Below, in pieces: positions 42,859 to 56,235 of a DNA stretch of 64,000 bases. A program made the translations under genes and the position numbers. Below the pieces are notes generated by a model that had not been told where the DNA came from, did not search any database, and saw nothing but the letters and a program-made list of their open reading frames with translations. The stretch's first letter is position 1, and every line of letters starts with the position of its first letter. This DNA comes from Petrolisthes cinctipes (Eukaryota > Arthropoda > Malacostraca > Decapoda > Porcellanidae), in NCBI GenBank assembly GCA_033782935.1, contig JAWQEG010000259.1:1701501-1765500 (forward strand). Direction: 5' to 3'.

Positions 42859-45319
42859 CAACTGGCCATACTCCCGTGAGGCCCACCCAGCGTTGTCAAA
42901 GTTGGCCGAGACATTAACCCCGAAACAATAGTAGTGAACTCCATTCGCTCGAACCATTCACTGGTGGGAGGGAGAAGTAAGGAGGGATTTGAGGAGTGTA
43001 GGGGGGTACCTGTACAGGAGAGGTGAGAAATTATTCTTGAGGAAGTGAGAAATGAGTTAAATCTTTATTAAAAGTACGAAAATACACCGGGTTAACAATG
43101 ATTTATATACTGACATTCGTGTCAATTATTAACACCAATAAAGGTTAGATTTTTTTTTTTTATGGAACACAAAAATACCTGAGGTAACAATTGTATACTT
43201 TATTCCTATTGTATTCAATGGTTATTATCAAGCAGTAAACGCTGTAAAATACTTACACATTAACTGCTTAAGATTCATGAACCAGAATGCTCTTTATAAT
43301 ATATTGCATGTGGTAAGTGTTGATACCGCTAACACATACTTTCATATCCCCCGTATTTACTTAACAGTTTATAATCGTATTGTCAAATATCAAGGCTCTC
43401 ATCATCCCTCACGTGATAGCAGCCTAGCAATATTCGGAATAATTTTAATAATAGCCTGTTGTAATAAATGTTTGGTATTATATTATGATTCCCTTGATAT
43501 GTCATCTGTTTCTAGGAGGCAAAAATATTTATCTAGGCAGATAATACTTGTGAGCATAGGCCAGGGTGATTGGGCCTAACACCCACAGACTTGTCAACAG
43601 TTTTTTTTTTTTTTTTTTTTTTTGCATATCATTTAGAGACTGACGTTGACTCTAGTCTCGTTAGCCCACATTTTTTTGATAATCAAAGATGATTATGAGT
43701 TGGTTGAAAACCACTAAACTGGTGTAGTATCGTAAAATTTTATTATGAGATAGCTCAACGGTATGATGTTAAGAGGAGCACTGGATGGTATAGGCACTAT
43801 CACAATAAAAAAAAAAATGGAATCGTTGCGTATTCCACGTCAATCAACAGGGGAGCCAAGTATAGTACAGGGAACTGAGGAGTAATACGAGAGTTAGTAT
43901 AAACACTTTATTATTATTGGACCATTAAAAAAATATTTATTTACCCTGAAGCAATTTATGAGTCAACCCCCCCATTATTTTATTTCCCTTATTGGTAGCA
44001 AAAAACAAACACAATTATTTATAGAATGATTATTGAGCCTATGTTACGAAGTTCCCTTATTGTAAATTTTTGCTATAATATATTTATCCAAAATTTATAA
44101 TTACCCACCATAATATTTGGTTGACTTTGCCTCGGTAATGCTATATATAAAAAAAAAATGAACGAGAGAAAATTTTGTCACACGTGTTTCATACAGATAA
44201 CCGTCCTACCATCAAATTAAATGTATTCCATTTTTCTCAAATAATTAAATCTAATCCTGCGTATCAGAATCGTTTTAACTCTGCAGCACTCCGAGTGTTA
44301 GTGGCAGAATAATATACTTCGTGCCCTTACAAACGGATGGCTGAGATAACATGAGATTACTGATACCCCCTTCCTATCTGTCGTACGTTACTTCGGGGTT
44401 ACTTCAAGCAAAATTTTAGAACGTTATCATAAGAATTTTTACCACAAACCTATCCCAGCTCATTCGTGACAACCAAGGACTATTATCCCACTGTACCTAA
44501 CACTCGAGAGTTAATAATTACAGTTCACTTGACCGAATTTTGGCGAAGGCCCCATTAATGGCGGACAACAGTCACACACGCTGGGCATCCAGACCTGTCA
44601 GAGAGAGGCCGGTAGGAATATCATATAATCAAAATAATCACTCCTAATCACACTGGTTTTATTAACACACATTACACCTTCCTTCCCTGACCTCTGGTTA
44701 TTATATTCATGGCTAAAGCTATTAATATTCAAAGGTGATACTCATAATTCTGACAGAGATACTTTTCACACGTACAGTCCCGAGCTAATGGAAGAGAAAC
44801 ACCACCATCGTCCAAACAAGCACATCCAAGGTTGTTTCTACTCGGCGAGTTGCTGGGGAGAGGGTGAGAGTAAGGGAGAGGGAAGGGGGGGGGGTTCGAA
44901 TCGTGTTGAACAATCTAGTTGCCACCATTCGGTTCAGTTTGAACTGCTTCGGATTCCTTCTTCTATTCATGTTTACATGTTTACGAACATTAGCTCATCT
45001 ATTTTTTCTTTAAGTTTCGTAAAATCCTGGTCTCCTCATATGTTGATATTTATAATATAACGTCTCCTTTCAACTCTATTGTTACCAAGTTGTATAACAA
45101 CTTGCTGTTAATCACTGTATTAAACAACTGTGTAACTATATTACAAACATCTGTAGACAATGAGATACTTGAATAATAATTTTCTCTCGAGTAAATGTGC
45201 AGGCAAATAACAATCTTCATTATATTTCTGTTGCAGTATTTAATCAACCGACTTCATAACGCTGTAGACCTGTGTGGCAAGAACGAGATGACGATGACAT
45301 CTACTTCACATATGCATGT
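42859..45319. other. Non-coding stretch
   Basis: Long AT-rich region with a 23-bp poly(T) run at 43601-43623 and small A or T runs. No gene or element recognised on either strand. Confidence 0.4.
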
Positions 45320-45603
45320 CAGTCTCGCTCCAGAACTGGTGGAGTGTGGACGTACTCGTGTCGCTCTGCCTCCATTTTCGTTTGTGTTGTTGTTTTGGTT
45401 GTTTTGGAGTTCTTGTTTGTGTATTTTTTGTATTGTTTGTGAGTTCTTGTGTGTGTGTTGTTGTTTCTGTGGTGTTGTTTGCATGTTGTGGTTCTGTGTA
45501 TAGATTTGTTGTGATTGTCTGCGTGTGTGTCTGTGTCCCTGGCTGATTGAGTGTATAGTTGTTCGTGTTGTTGTTTGCTTTCCATCTAGGCCTTGCCTGG
45601 CCA

Positions 45604-47071
45604 GATGGAGAGCGCGGATTCGGATGTGGCTTTCTGCCTGGAGGCTGACTTGGCCATGTCGGAATAGAATGAGTCTCCTATCGAGGATCACTGGCCTGAG
45701 CTGCCTTCTCGCAACCCTCCCCCCCTCTCCTCGGTCACTCCGCAACTCAGGTTGCAGCCTTCCACCTCCTCAACCTCTACCAAGCGACCCGTTGATGCCT
45801 TGTCCGACTCCTTGCAGGATTCCGATGGTGTGGACTGTTTGCCTCCAGCTACCAAGACTGCCAAGGGTGCTTCAGCTGTGCATGACGTACTTTCTCTGCC
45901 TCACCCTGGTGTTTCTTCTTTGTATACCAACTCCTTGCCCTCGTCCAACCTTCCTGCTTTTGCCCCGAGAAATGCCTATATCAAGCTCTCCTTCTCAGGA
46001 AACCCATCTTCGGACACAAAGCTGCGTTGGTTGTCTGATGTCAACAGTGCCTTCCAGCTGCAGCGTGAACTGGCTGAAGTGAAGATGGCTGCTGTCACCT
46101 CAAGGTTTGTCTACATCTCTAGGAAGCGTCAGGACATCATTGATAGAGTCAAGGCTGGTGAATTTTTGTCTCTGCCTCTCATTCTTGAAGACTCACCCGA
46201 CAGGCCTCGTAAGTTCCCCAGCTATATCCTCACCCGTTTTCCTATTGATGTTGACCCAAAACATGCCAAGGGATACCCTGGTGTGTACTCTGCCTATCAA
46301 TTTTTCCAAGATGGTTCAACCATTAGCTGTATTGTTGTTGTCTGGAGTCAACCTGATCCACCTCCAAATGAGATTTCCTTTGATTTCCTCCCTTGTCTTC
46401 CACTGTGTGAGGTGAGGAAACTTCATAATGACCAGCCTTCGTGCTACAGGTGCTGGGGAGTTGGGCATATCTCCCGGTACTGTTCTGCCAGGCCGAAGTG
46501 TGCATGGTGTGCCGCCGACCATGATTACAAGACGTGTACTGTCAGGGGTGAACCATCACGTCCTGCTGCCTCCACCTCGGAGCCTTCACCTCCTGAGGAT
46601 ACATCTCGATGGAAGTGTCCACGATGCCTTCAGCCAGGGGTTAACGTGTGGCATGGATGTACTCGACGTCAGGTCCAGGCTCGTGTCTCTACTATTGCTC
46701 CGCCTCCACCACCACTTCCCCAGTCTGCTCTTCCTACCAGCCCTGCCTCACCTCCAGACCTGGTCCACCGCAAGTCTGTTGCTACCCTCATGGCACGATG
46801 TACGGCTCTCGAGAGCCGCTTTTCTGTTCTTGAAGCCAGGATTGATGGGCTGGTTGCCACTCAGGCTGCCAATGACTCCAAACTCTCCACCTTGGTCGAG
46901 GCTCAGCAGGCCATCATCTCAACTGTCACTACCCTTACCGAAAAGATGAATACTGTTGCATCTCGCCTTAAAAAGCTTTTCGAGTCGGTCCCTTCTCCTG
47001 GTCCATCTTCTCCAGGTCACTCATCTGCCCCCACTCACCGGACTTCTACCTCCAAATACAAAGTTCGCTAG
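45604..47071 (+). pseudogene. LINE family 2 copy 2 ORF1
   Basis: The full ORF1 starts at ATG 45604 (MESADSDVAFCLEADLAMSE) but has a stop at 45665-45667 (GAA TAG). From about 45752 it is open to SKYKVR at 47071. Order: S/T/P-rich N-terminus, an RNA-binding-type middle (AYIKLSFSGNPSSDTKLRWL, SYILTRFPIDVDPKHAKGYP), zinc knuckles CYRCWGVGHISRYC and CAWCAADHDYKTC, a third cluster CPRCLQPGVNVWHGC, then a heptad-rich helix (CTALESRFSVLEARIDGLVA). It gives the full length of the family's ORF1, roughly 490 codons. Confidence 0.85.
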
Positions 47072-50000
47072 TGATTGCCGGCTGGATGTCATCTCCTGGA
47101 ATATATGTGGTATCACCAGTTATGCTAAGCTCACTCAACTCAAGGCCTATGTTTTTCGTCATCATCCCAGTGTTATTTTTCTCCAGGAAGCATTTCCAGG
47201 ACGGCTGCTCGCTCGCTGCTGGGCAAGCTCCTCCCTTCTCAGGTTATGTGCCATATGTTCATCAGATAAGGAATGGTCTCCTGACTTACATACATAGCTC
47301 CTTGCCACATCGCCTTCTTCGTACCTCCACTGATCCTGACATGACCTTTCAGCTATTTGAGGTCCTACCTGGGAATGGAGTACTCCAATTATGTCATGTC
47401 TATTCTGCCCCAGCTAGACTCACTCTTGAGGCTCTTCCTTCTCCAACAGTGCGTGGTATGGTGTATATGGGAGATTTTAATGCTCGGCATTCTGATTTGG
47501 GTGATGGTTCTGGCTCTATTAATCGTAATGGTGTTCATCTCCTTTCATACATCTGCAAGCATCATCTGACACATTGGGACACTGGCGGTGCCACTCATTG
47601 CCGGGGAGGTACTCTGGATTACATCCTCTTGTCTGGTCTGATAGCATCTCAGGTCCAGTGCTCCTCCTTGCCAGACTTATTCTCTGATCACATTGCTCTT
47701 CGGTTTCATTATTCTTTACCTGCTGGGTCAAGTGCTTCAGCCACTCGTTTGCGTATTGCTGTGCCCCATAAATATTGCCCGACTTACATCTTATTTATGG
47801 CCCATGTATTCCCTACATTTGACATATCAGCTGAACAGTTTTACTCTGATCTTGTATCTGCTACTCATGACTTTTATAGGCTATAAGTCTCCCGGCCACA
47901 CCTCCAGCATCGCCATACTGCCCACTCCTGGACGCTGGATGCACGTATACAGGAGGCAAAGGAGGAGGCTGAACGTGATGGCCTATTGTTTCAAGCCAAC
48001 CCAACCCCTGACCTGCTCCATCGTTACCAGATGTCTAGGGACGATTTAGTTGCCCTGCAGGAGTGAGCTCACACTGAGTCTTGGCAGCAGTTTACAGACA
48101 GCATCAACCAGCAAACAAGTGTGGCTTCTATGTGGCACCTCATCCGTTGGGTTGTTAAAAAGACGCCGTCCACTGCTCGTCATCACACTCCCGCCGACTA
48201 TGCCCAACAACTTGCCGATGCTTGGTTAGAACAATCTACCCCAGACAGTCTACCCATCCACATACAAGATGCACTCGCTTCCCGTGCTGCTGTCCATCGG
48301 CTACGTCTAATGTCTGCTCTATTACAAGATGATGACGATGATGCAGAGGAGATAACTGAGGAGGAGTTGCGCCGTGCTCTCTCTCAGGGTAGAGCTTCTT
48401 CCCCTGGTGATGATGGTATTACTTATGCTGTGCTGCGCCTACTTCAACAAGTTCCTGGGAACCCTCTACTTCCACTGTACAATCTTTGTCTTCGAGATGG
48501 TTGTGTACCACGAGCCTAGACCAGCAGCACAATAATACCCATCCCTAAGCCTGGCACTGTGAAGTTCAGGCCTATTTCCCTTACTTCCTGTTTTTGTAAG
48601 GTTATGGAGAGAATCTTACTCAATCGTATCATGTACAGACTGCAGGATCGCCTTTCTCCATGGCTGTTTGGTTTCCTTCCCCAGCGGAGCACACACCACT
48701 GCCTAGTCGACTTGTACTCTCGCCTTTCCAGGGACAGTGTGGTGGCCTTCATTGACCTTCGAAGTGCCTTCGATGTTGCTAATAGAGACGTCATTTTAGA
48801 TCAACTGGTTGACTTTGGGATAAAGGGTAATCTACTATGGTGGATTTGGGGCTACCTGAGTAACAGGACCTCCCGTGTGTTTTTCAGTTGTACGCTTAGT
48901 CCTTTGCGCAGTTTTCATCTTGGTACGCCTCGAGGGGGTGTTCTCAGCCCATTGTTATTTAATATTCTGATGCATCGGCTGCTCACTTCTCTCCCTGATA
49001 TTCCTGGAACTACAATTACGTGCTATGCTGATGATATCTGTGTTCATTCTACCTCACCAAGGGATCTCCAACGGTTTCTTGACTCCTCCTCTGTGGCCTC
49101 CTCTCAATATGGCATTATTGTCTCACCAGATAAGAGCAGAATATTTACCTGCCACCTTCCTCAAGCTCGGCCAGTGTTCACCATTGGAGGGACTGTCATT
49201 CCCATGTGTTCCCAGTACCGCTACCTGGGCGTGCCAGTTAATATTTGGCCGATTGTCCCTGCCAGACCTCAAGACCATCCCTTTGTCCAGGACTTGTTGG
49301 GTCGTCTCCAGCGCCGATTTACACCACTTCAATGGCTCACTAACAACTCCTCGGGCATATCCATCCCAGTAACCAGAACCATCTATATTGCTTTTATCCG
49401 TTCAGTTGTTGATTACTTCTCCCCTGCTCTGATTCAACTTCCCAGGGCTACTCTTGAAACTTTAGAAAAATTTCAGAATTGAGCAATGAGAATAATTCTC
49501 GGTTGTCCAGTGTCGACCAGGATAGTGAACATGCAGCGTGAGTTGCGTCTTCCCCAATTAGTGGAGAGAATTTATTCTAATGTTACTTGCTTCACTGTCA
49601 AGTGCCCCCATTTCCCACATCTTTCACCTAATTACTCTCAGTTAGTCAGGACTTCTCTTAGACCAAACTCACCTGTCCCTCCCATACTGCCTGCTGGACG
49701 AACTCTTATAAGGTCTTTTTCCTCTATGCTCTGTAGTCCTAATATAGATATAATGGTTGCAGATGTCCCTCCAGGGCCCCCTCCGTGGATGCTACCAACA
49801 CCTGTGAGCTTCGCACCTACTTCCAAGTCGGAACTGCCTTCTCTATAGCGGCAATTGGCTCTGGAACACATAGAAACAGTGACGTCCTCCATCACAGAGT
49901 CCATACTGCCTCAACACTGATGGCTCATTGCAAGTGGATGGCACAGCAGTTTGTGCCATTTTCTCACCTGAAATGGTGTCACCTCCAGGGGGCTGGGTTG

Positions 50001-50740
50001 TCCATCGTCTCTGTAACCACTCTAGCTCAACATTGTGTGAACTGTATGCCATTCTGGATGCTGTTAATCTTGTTTGTGAATGTGGAGTTAATGCTGCCAT
50101 TTTTTGTGACTCCAAACCTGCCCTTCATTCCCTCTCTAGTGTTCAGCCCACACACTCTACGGTTATTCAGCAGATTTTATCGTTTTTGGCCTTATTGTTT
50201 CATCGTAACATGACTGTCATATTTTTATGGGTGCCATCCCATGTAGGTTTACATCACAATGGTACAGTTGACAGACTCGCAAAGGAGGCCTGCCATCTGC
50301 CTCCTCGTGGTGTTGGACGTCCTCTCTCCCTGACATGTTACCTCTCTAGAGTCCGCTCCGCCACTCTCCTCCCTGTACGGCGACACAGGGATGCAGAGAG
50401 GCCTTTCAGCATCTCCATCACCCATTACGAGTCTGTCTGCCGTCACAAATATTCCTACCGTCGTCGAGGCCTCATGGTTCGGAGGCACAATGTAGTCTCT
50501 GTTCGTTTGAGGCTTGGCTACCGGCCACCATGGCAGGTTGCTGGGATACAGGGTGAGCCTCCCTTCACTGAGTGTCGCTTGTGTCGAGCACCTCGTGCTA
50601 ACACTATAGAGCACTATTGCCTGGCCTGCTCCACTGTCCGACACTTGCTGCCCCGGGGCCTGCCACTTGATGTGGTTTGTCGACACCTGAACCACCAGGT
50701 TTTAGAGGAACTCGTCTTGGTGGATTTAAGTAGGTCATAA
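46956..50740 (+). pseudogene. LINE family 2 copy 2 ORF2, five or more stops
   Basis: Same domain order as copy 1. Stops at 47884-47886, 48064-48066, 48517-48519 (Trp to stop), 49480-49482 and 49846-49848, plus frame changes near 47220, 49800 and 49905. Landmarks: LDVISWNICGITSY, GDFNARHSDLGD, LFSDHIALRF, FIDLRSAFDVANRDV, GTPRGGVLSPL (Gln to Arg), CYADDICVHS, IFCDSKPALHSL, GTVDRLAKEA and CRLCRAPRANTIEHYC. The RT catalytic YADD is kept. Confidence 0.85.
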
Positions 50741-51507
50741 TGTAAATATTTGTCTGTATGCTTGTGCTTCATTCTGTTATGTTTTCGTGATGTGTGTGTG
50801 GTTGTGATCATTGGATTTTCATGGGTCCCGCCTACTCGTATGTATTGTTGCCTGCCTGTTGATTGATGCTAGGGCGCAATTAATAAAACAAAACAAAAAA
50901 ACATGCATGTTAACTACGTCATGTAATACAATACTTTTAAAACTTCAGGCAATTTTTCAATCTCTACGTTTATTCATAAACTACAGAGTGGTTATATATA
51001 CTTTAGCAATATACATTTTTATTATTGTAAGGGGAATCACCACAGCTAACTACCCATTCCTACGAGTGGTCCCGTTCCTGGTTTACATCTCCTCGGAGCT
51101 TCGACCTCAACCAGCTCATGACTCGTTGACCACCTCAACAACTCTGTCTATCAAGTGTCGACCCTGCTCATGGACTTCTCGGGGTATCAAGAGGCCTCAT
51201 CCGAGGTTACAAACAATGTGCCTTTACCCATCTGCAGCAGATAGCCTCCATTCGCGCAATCTCTGATCCCCTAGCTGGTACTGGAGAACGCCGCCAGGCT
51301 TCCACTAGGAAGGGGGGGGACGAGTAAAGGCAAATTTTTCCCTAAATTATTGTCCATTTTGAGTGGTTGATGCAATAGTTAAGGGAGTTAGGTTGGTGTG
51401 ACAGGAGAAGGGTCGGACGTAGTCCGATACCCCGGATGGATGTTTCCCCGACTAGCCTCCCTCCTCCTCAAGGAGGGAGGTTAACGACCAAGGACCAAAC
51501 TAGGACA

Positions 51508-52759
51508 ATGGCGGGTGATAATGGAATCCCTACGACAGACAGACAACGACAATCTGATATTGAAATTCCTTCCAATACTGCTCGTTATGTTATTGTTCGA
51601 TGTGTGAACGTGAGTCAGTCTCTCAAGGCTGTTAGCCCATTTATCATCAAAAAGGTCCTTGATGGTCAAGTGGGTGGCAGTCATGATTATGTTAAGAAGT
51701 TGCAAGATGGTAGGCTCGTGGTTAAAGTGCTGAATGCATCCCAGGTTAAGGATCTCCTGAAACAGACGCAAATTCATGACCTCAGGGTGAAAACCACTAT
51801 TCCAGTAGGGCCAAATATCTGTAAGGGCGTCATATTATATAGGGATGAAGGACCAAGGCGTTGTTGATGTTCAAAGCATGACCAGGATGAGAGAGAACAA
51901 GAGAGAGAAATGTGGCTTATGTTTTATGACCTTTGCTTCAGCTCAGATTCCGGACATGGTTAAGATTGGATACGAAATAGTTCATGTCAGACCATATGTA
52001 CAGAAACCTATGCGTTGTTTCCGTTGCACACAAGGACACACAGCATTGACGTGCTTTGATAAAGATTCAAGTTCATTCACTTGTGGTAAATGTGCAGGTA
52101 ATCATGAAACAGCTTTGTGTTCAGAGACAGTTCTAAAGTGTGCTAATTGTGGCGGCCCCCACCAGGCAAGTGCAGGTGACTACAGGAGCCTTAAAATGGA
52201 GACTGAGGCAATGTCATACATGAGGGCTCATGATGTCAGTTATGGTGAGGAAAACAGGAAGGTGGAGGGGGTTAACCAAACTCCCAAAGTTTCCTATGCT
52301 GCAGCAATGACTGGCACCACTACTCCAGCTAATACAACTGATGTCAACGTGACTATCCAGGCAAAAGATAAAGAGATTTAAGAATTAAAGGATCAAGTTA
52401 ACAAATTAATGCTTCAAGTAGAAAATTTAACAAAGAAACTAGACGAAATTGTTGCATCAACCCAGCACAAGAAGAACCACAAGGCTGATGATAACTTATC
52501 AACTTCTAAATCTCATGTTCTCGCTCAGGTGACTCCCATAAAACCTACATCCGGGAGTCTTCCGGTTCTTGGCGAGACGAGCCGTGCGAGGACTGGCTCT
52601 GTAGCTCGTGGAGAGGAACAGGCGATGGAGGCTACCATCGCGAAACCATCCCGAGGGAGGTCCCAGGGAAGTGCAGGGGAGGTGGAGGGTCTTCCCTCCC
52701 TGCATAAAAAGGTTCGGGTAGATGAGCAAGGCCACCCAAAACCCCCTAACCGGCGATAA
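51508..52759 (+). pseudogene. LINE family 3 ORF1 with zinc knuckles
   Basis: Start ATG at 51508 (MAGDNGIPTTDRQRQSD) or 51436. An RRM-like region (ARYVIVRCVNVSQSLKAV, LVVKVLNASQVKDLLKQT) precedes three knuckles: CFRCTQGHTALTC, CGKCAGNHETALC and CANCGGPHQAS, the last lacking its final Cys. The first has only three residues before His. A frame change near 51855 and an in-frame TAA at 52379-52381 break it. The remaining frame runs as a coiled coil (ELKDQVNKLMLQVENLTKKL) to a basic tail ending at 52759. Confidence 0.8.
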
Positions 52760-55374
52760 TCTTCGCGCTAACCATAATCTAATGGAACTGTCGAAGTCTT
52801 AGAGCTAGATTGAATGAACTCAAACTTTTGGCTTGTTCTTACGCTGCCGATATTATTGCCCTTCAGGAAACTCATCTGAACGACCAAGTCGAAGTCGAGG
52901 TTGTTGAGCTTCGGAACTACAGGTTGATTAGGAGGGACCGTGGGGGGAGGGGTGGAGGTGGAGTGGCAATCTACATCAGCCATAACCTTCCTTTCACTGA
53001 TCTGCCTTGTAATTTACTTGCAGAGTAAAATTCGGTGGCACCTACTTGACTAACTGTTCTGTCTGCTGTCCTCCTGATACAGTAACTTATGATGATGTTT
53101 TTTTTATCTACAGGATAGTCTGCCCTGTAGAAAATTAATTTTAGGAGATTTTAATGTTCATCATACGTTATGGGGTTCCCTGCAGGATGATAGAAAGGGG
53201 GAACAGATGGCTAGGCTAATCAGTTATTCCAATTTGGTTCTTCTGAACGACGGTAGTCCGACGAGAGTTGACGATAATACTGGTAATTTTAGCGTCCTTG
53301 ACCTATCTCTGGTGTCCCCATCAATTGCAACCTCTTGCCAGTGGCTACCCATTGATGACTCATTGGGAAGCGACCATTTTCCTATTTTGATTAAATTTAA
53401 AAGCGACACTATTACAGAGCCTTCAGCACCAATATCTAACGTAAAAAATGCAGACTGGGTGTCCTTCACAAAGAGTGTCAATATTGAAATTGTTGGAGAA
53501 ACCATTGATGATAAAGTAAATAATATTAAACATAATATCCTCAAAGCCGCAATGGCAACAATTCCTAAGACTTCGATAGATAGCGCAAAGCATAGAGTTC
53601 CATGGTGGACGCCAGATTGCCGTAGGGTACTGTGTGAAAGGAATAGAGCCTACAGGCTGTTCAAAAATCACATTAGTGATGAGAACTTTTGCAAGTATAA
53701 ACTTGCGAGAGCTAGGGCTCGTAGAACCATCAGACAAGCCAAACGAGACTCCTGGGGATGCTTTGTCACTAGTATAAATAATGAAACACCATTATCCCAA
53801 GTCTGGTCCACTGTTAAAAAATTAAATAAGAATTAAATATCCAATAAAATTACCAACTTCTCATTTCATAACATCAACTATGATGACCCTAGAGACATTG
53901 CTAACGCCCTCGCCAGGCAGTTCTCTTTTGCTAGCAGCTCTAAGAACTACCATCCAGCTTTCCTGCCCACCAAGGAAGCATCAGAGCTGCAGCATATAAA
54001 CTTTGCCACAGGAGATGAATTATATTACAAGAGTGATTTTGCAATGCAAGAGCGTGTCCAAGCCCTAGGAGCCTGTAGTGGGACATCCCCAGGACCCGAT
54101 GAGATTCGGTATGAGATGATAAAACATCTTGATCATGGGTCCATGATCAAGTTCTTGCAAGTGTTGAACGAGATTTGGAGGGGTCACACCTTTCCAAACT
54201 CGTGGCACTTTGCGCATGTCATTCCCATACCGAAAGAGGGGGGGACCCCAGATCGACTACATCGTATCGCCCTATTGCGCTCATAAGTTGCTTATGCAAG
54301 GTCATGGAACGAATTGTTAATCGTAGGCTATTGCGTTTTTTAAATTCCAGGAATTTGCTGGTTGACGAGCAGTGTGGCTTCCGTCAAGGTCGCCAGGCAC
54401 TGAATCAGCTAGTAAACCTGGAAGTTCAAATTCAAGAGGCATTTGCCAAAAAATATTTTTTCATTGCAGTAGTTTTAGATATTGAAAAAGCCTACGACAT
54501 GACGTGGTGACATGGCCTCCTCAGGAAACAATATGCGATGGGATTACGCGGTAACCTGCCCTTTTTTGTTAAAAATTTAATTTCTGACAGAACCTTCTCT
54601 GTCAAGCTTTTTTCGGAAACAGTCACTTTTTCGGACATATTTGTCCAGGCAAACGGGGTCTCCCAGGGGAGTGTTCTGTCTCCGAACTTATTTTTATGTA
54701 TGATCAATGACATTCTACCAGCTCCTCCTCGAAATCTTAAATACTCACTGTACACCAATGACTGTGCAATATGGCACTCCAGCTGTAGTGCAGAGTTTTC
54801 AGCAACTCGGATCCAATTGACACTGGATTTGATTCACAATTGGGGCCTCCAGTGGGGTTTTAAGTTTTCAATAAGAATGAGTGTAGGGGTGACTTTTACT
54901 CATAGGAAGAAGCCAGCGTCCATCTGACTATGGGTGACAACCCATTGAATTTTGAATAGTTTTTTTTTTTTTATCTTCACCAAAAACCTATTCAAAATTC
55001 AACTAAATTTCTTGGACTGCATTCTGACAGTCGACTGACATGGCGAGTCCATGTCAGTCAGTTAAAAGCAAAATGTCTAAAAGCACTTAATTTGCTGAAG
55101 TGCATTTCTGGTACCCAATGGGGAGCAGATAGGAAGTCATTGATAATGCTATATAAAGCCCTGATTAGATCTAGAGTAGAGTATGGGTCAATAGTGTATG
55201 GTTCGGCATCTAAGTCTGTGTTGAAAGGTTTGGATGTAGTGCGGAATGCGTGTTTGCGTGTGTCTTGGAGCCCTACATTGCACTCGAATCGAGCGTCTAG
55301 AAGTGGAGTCACAAGTACCTCCCCTCCGTCTGAGACGAGACCAACAACTTTTAGTATAAAGTGCTAAGAAATCC

Positions 55375-55750
55375 AGGGTGTCGAGTCATCTTCCCGGGAA
55401 TGCCTTGCTAGGGCAACTGCACCCGGGGGGCCATGGCGCTAGGCCCTTGGCAGAGGAACCAAGTCATTCGTCTGGAAACCACTGCGTTAGGCCAAGGAGA
55501 ACCAGGCCCCGATGTTCAGGTACCCGGGGAGCCGAGTCATCCTCCCGGTAATGCCTTGGTGGGGCATTTGCAACCAGGGGGCCATGGCGATAGGCCCCCA
55601 GAAGGGCCGAGTTATCCGCCTGGGCATCGCTTGGCCCAAGAGGGCACTGGCGTGAGGTCCCTCAGAGCAAGACTCCACGACCTCGTAGAGTGTGTCGGTA
55701 TAGAATTATCAACAATCGATACCCTGGTCTTAGTAAACATTGCATCCTAG
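55375..55750 (+). repeat. GC-rich imperfect tandem repeat block within LINE family 3
   Basis: Blocks GAGTCATCTTCCCGGGAATG and GAGTCATCCTCCCGGTAATG, each followed by CCTTG, a GGGCA or GGGCATT stretch, GGGGGCCATGGCG and TAGGCCC, recur with period about 130 bp. A shorter third version begins GAGTTATCCGCCTGGGCATC. It interrupts ORF2 between RT and RNase H. The 105-codon open frame across it (55433-55750) is probably fortuitous. Confidence 0.7.
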
Positions 55751-56235
55751 GTAACACTTCCTTTCACTATTGTGGATTCCTGGTTACCAGGGGTTAAATC
55801 CCGGGTGCCGGAGGTGGAGGTACACCAGAGGTTTCGAGAGATAATTGTTAAACATCGCCAATATTTCCATCTGTATACCGACGGCTCGAAGACGGATGAA
55901 TGTGTGGGTGCAGGTGTGTGGTCGACTGAATGCCAGTTAAGATTCAGACTGCCGAATCATACATCGATTTTCCTTGCTGAACTTTTGCTATTGATAAAGC
56001 TTTGAATTTTACCCTATCGACGACCCACGATAGGATAGTTATTTTTACTGATTCTTTGAGTTCATTTAAAGCTATTAAATCCTTGAATATAACTAACAAT
56101 GAAATACAGGGTAATATCATTAGTAAGCTGTTTTGTGCCAATAAATCAATCAAGCTAATATGGGTACCTTCACATTATGGTATCTATGGCAATGAACAGG
56201 CTGATATACTAGCCGGGTCAACTGTTGATCAGGGG

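Larger units (their letters stand above)
45320..50902 (+). mobile_element. LINE family 2, copy 2, near full-length
   Basis: It spans a G/T-rich 5' leader (45320-45603), ORF1, ORF2 and 3' UTR to a tail TAATAAAACAAAACAAAAAA. ATGCATGT flanks both ends (45312-45319 and 50903-50910), a plausible 8-bp target duplication. Both ORFs are broken by point stops. Confidence 0.85.

Noticed and set aside
45254..45745. 163-codon minus-strand ORF
   Set aside because: Antisense of the G/T-rich LINE 5' leader, giving a biased T/H/Q/N composition; not a gene.
55433..55750. 105-codon ORF in the GC-rich block
   Set aside because: GC-rich tandem repeats readily give long open frames; the translation is G/P-rich and repeats with the DNA unit.
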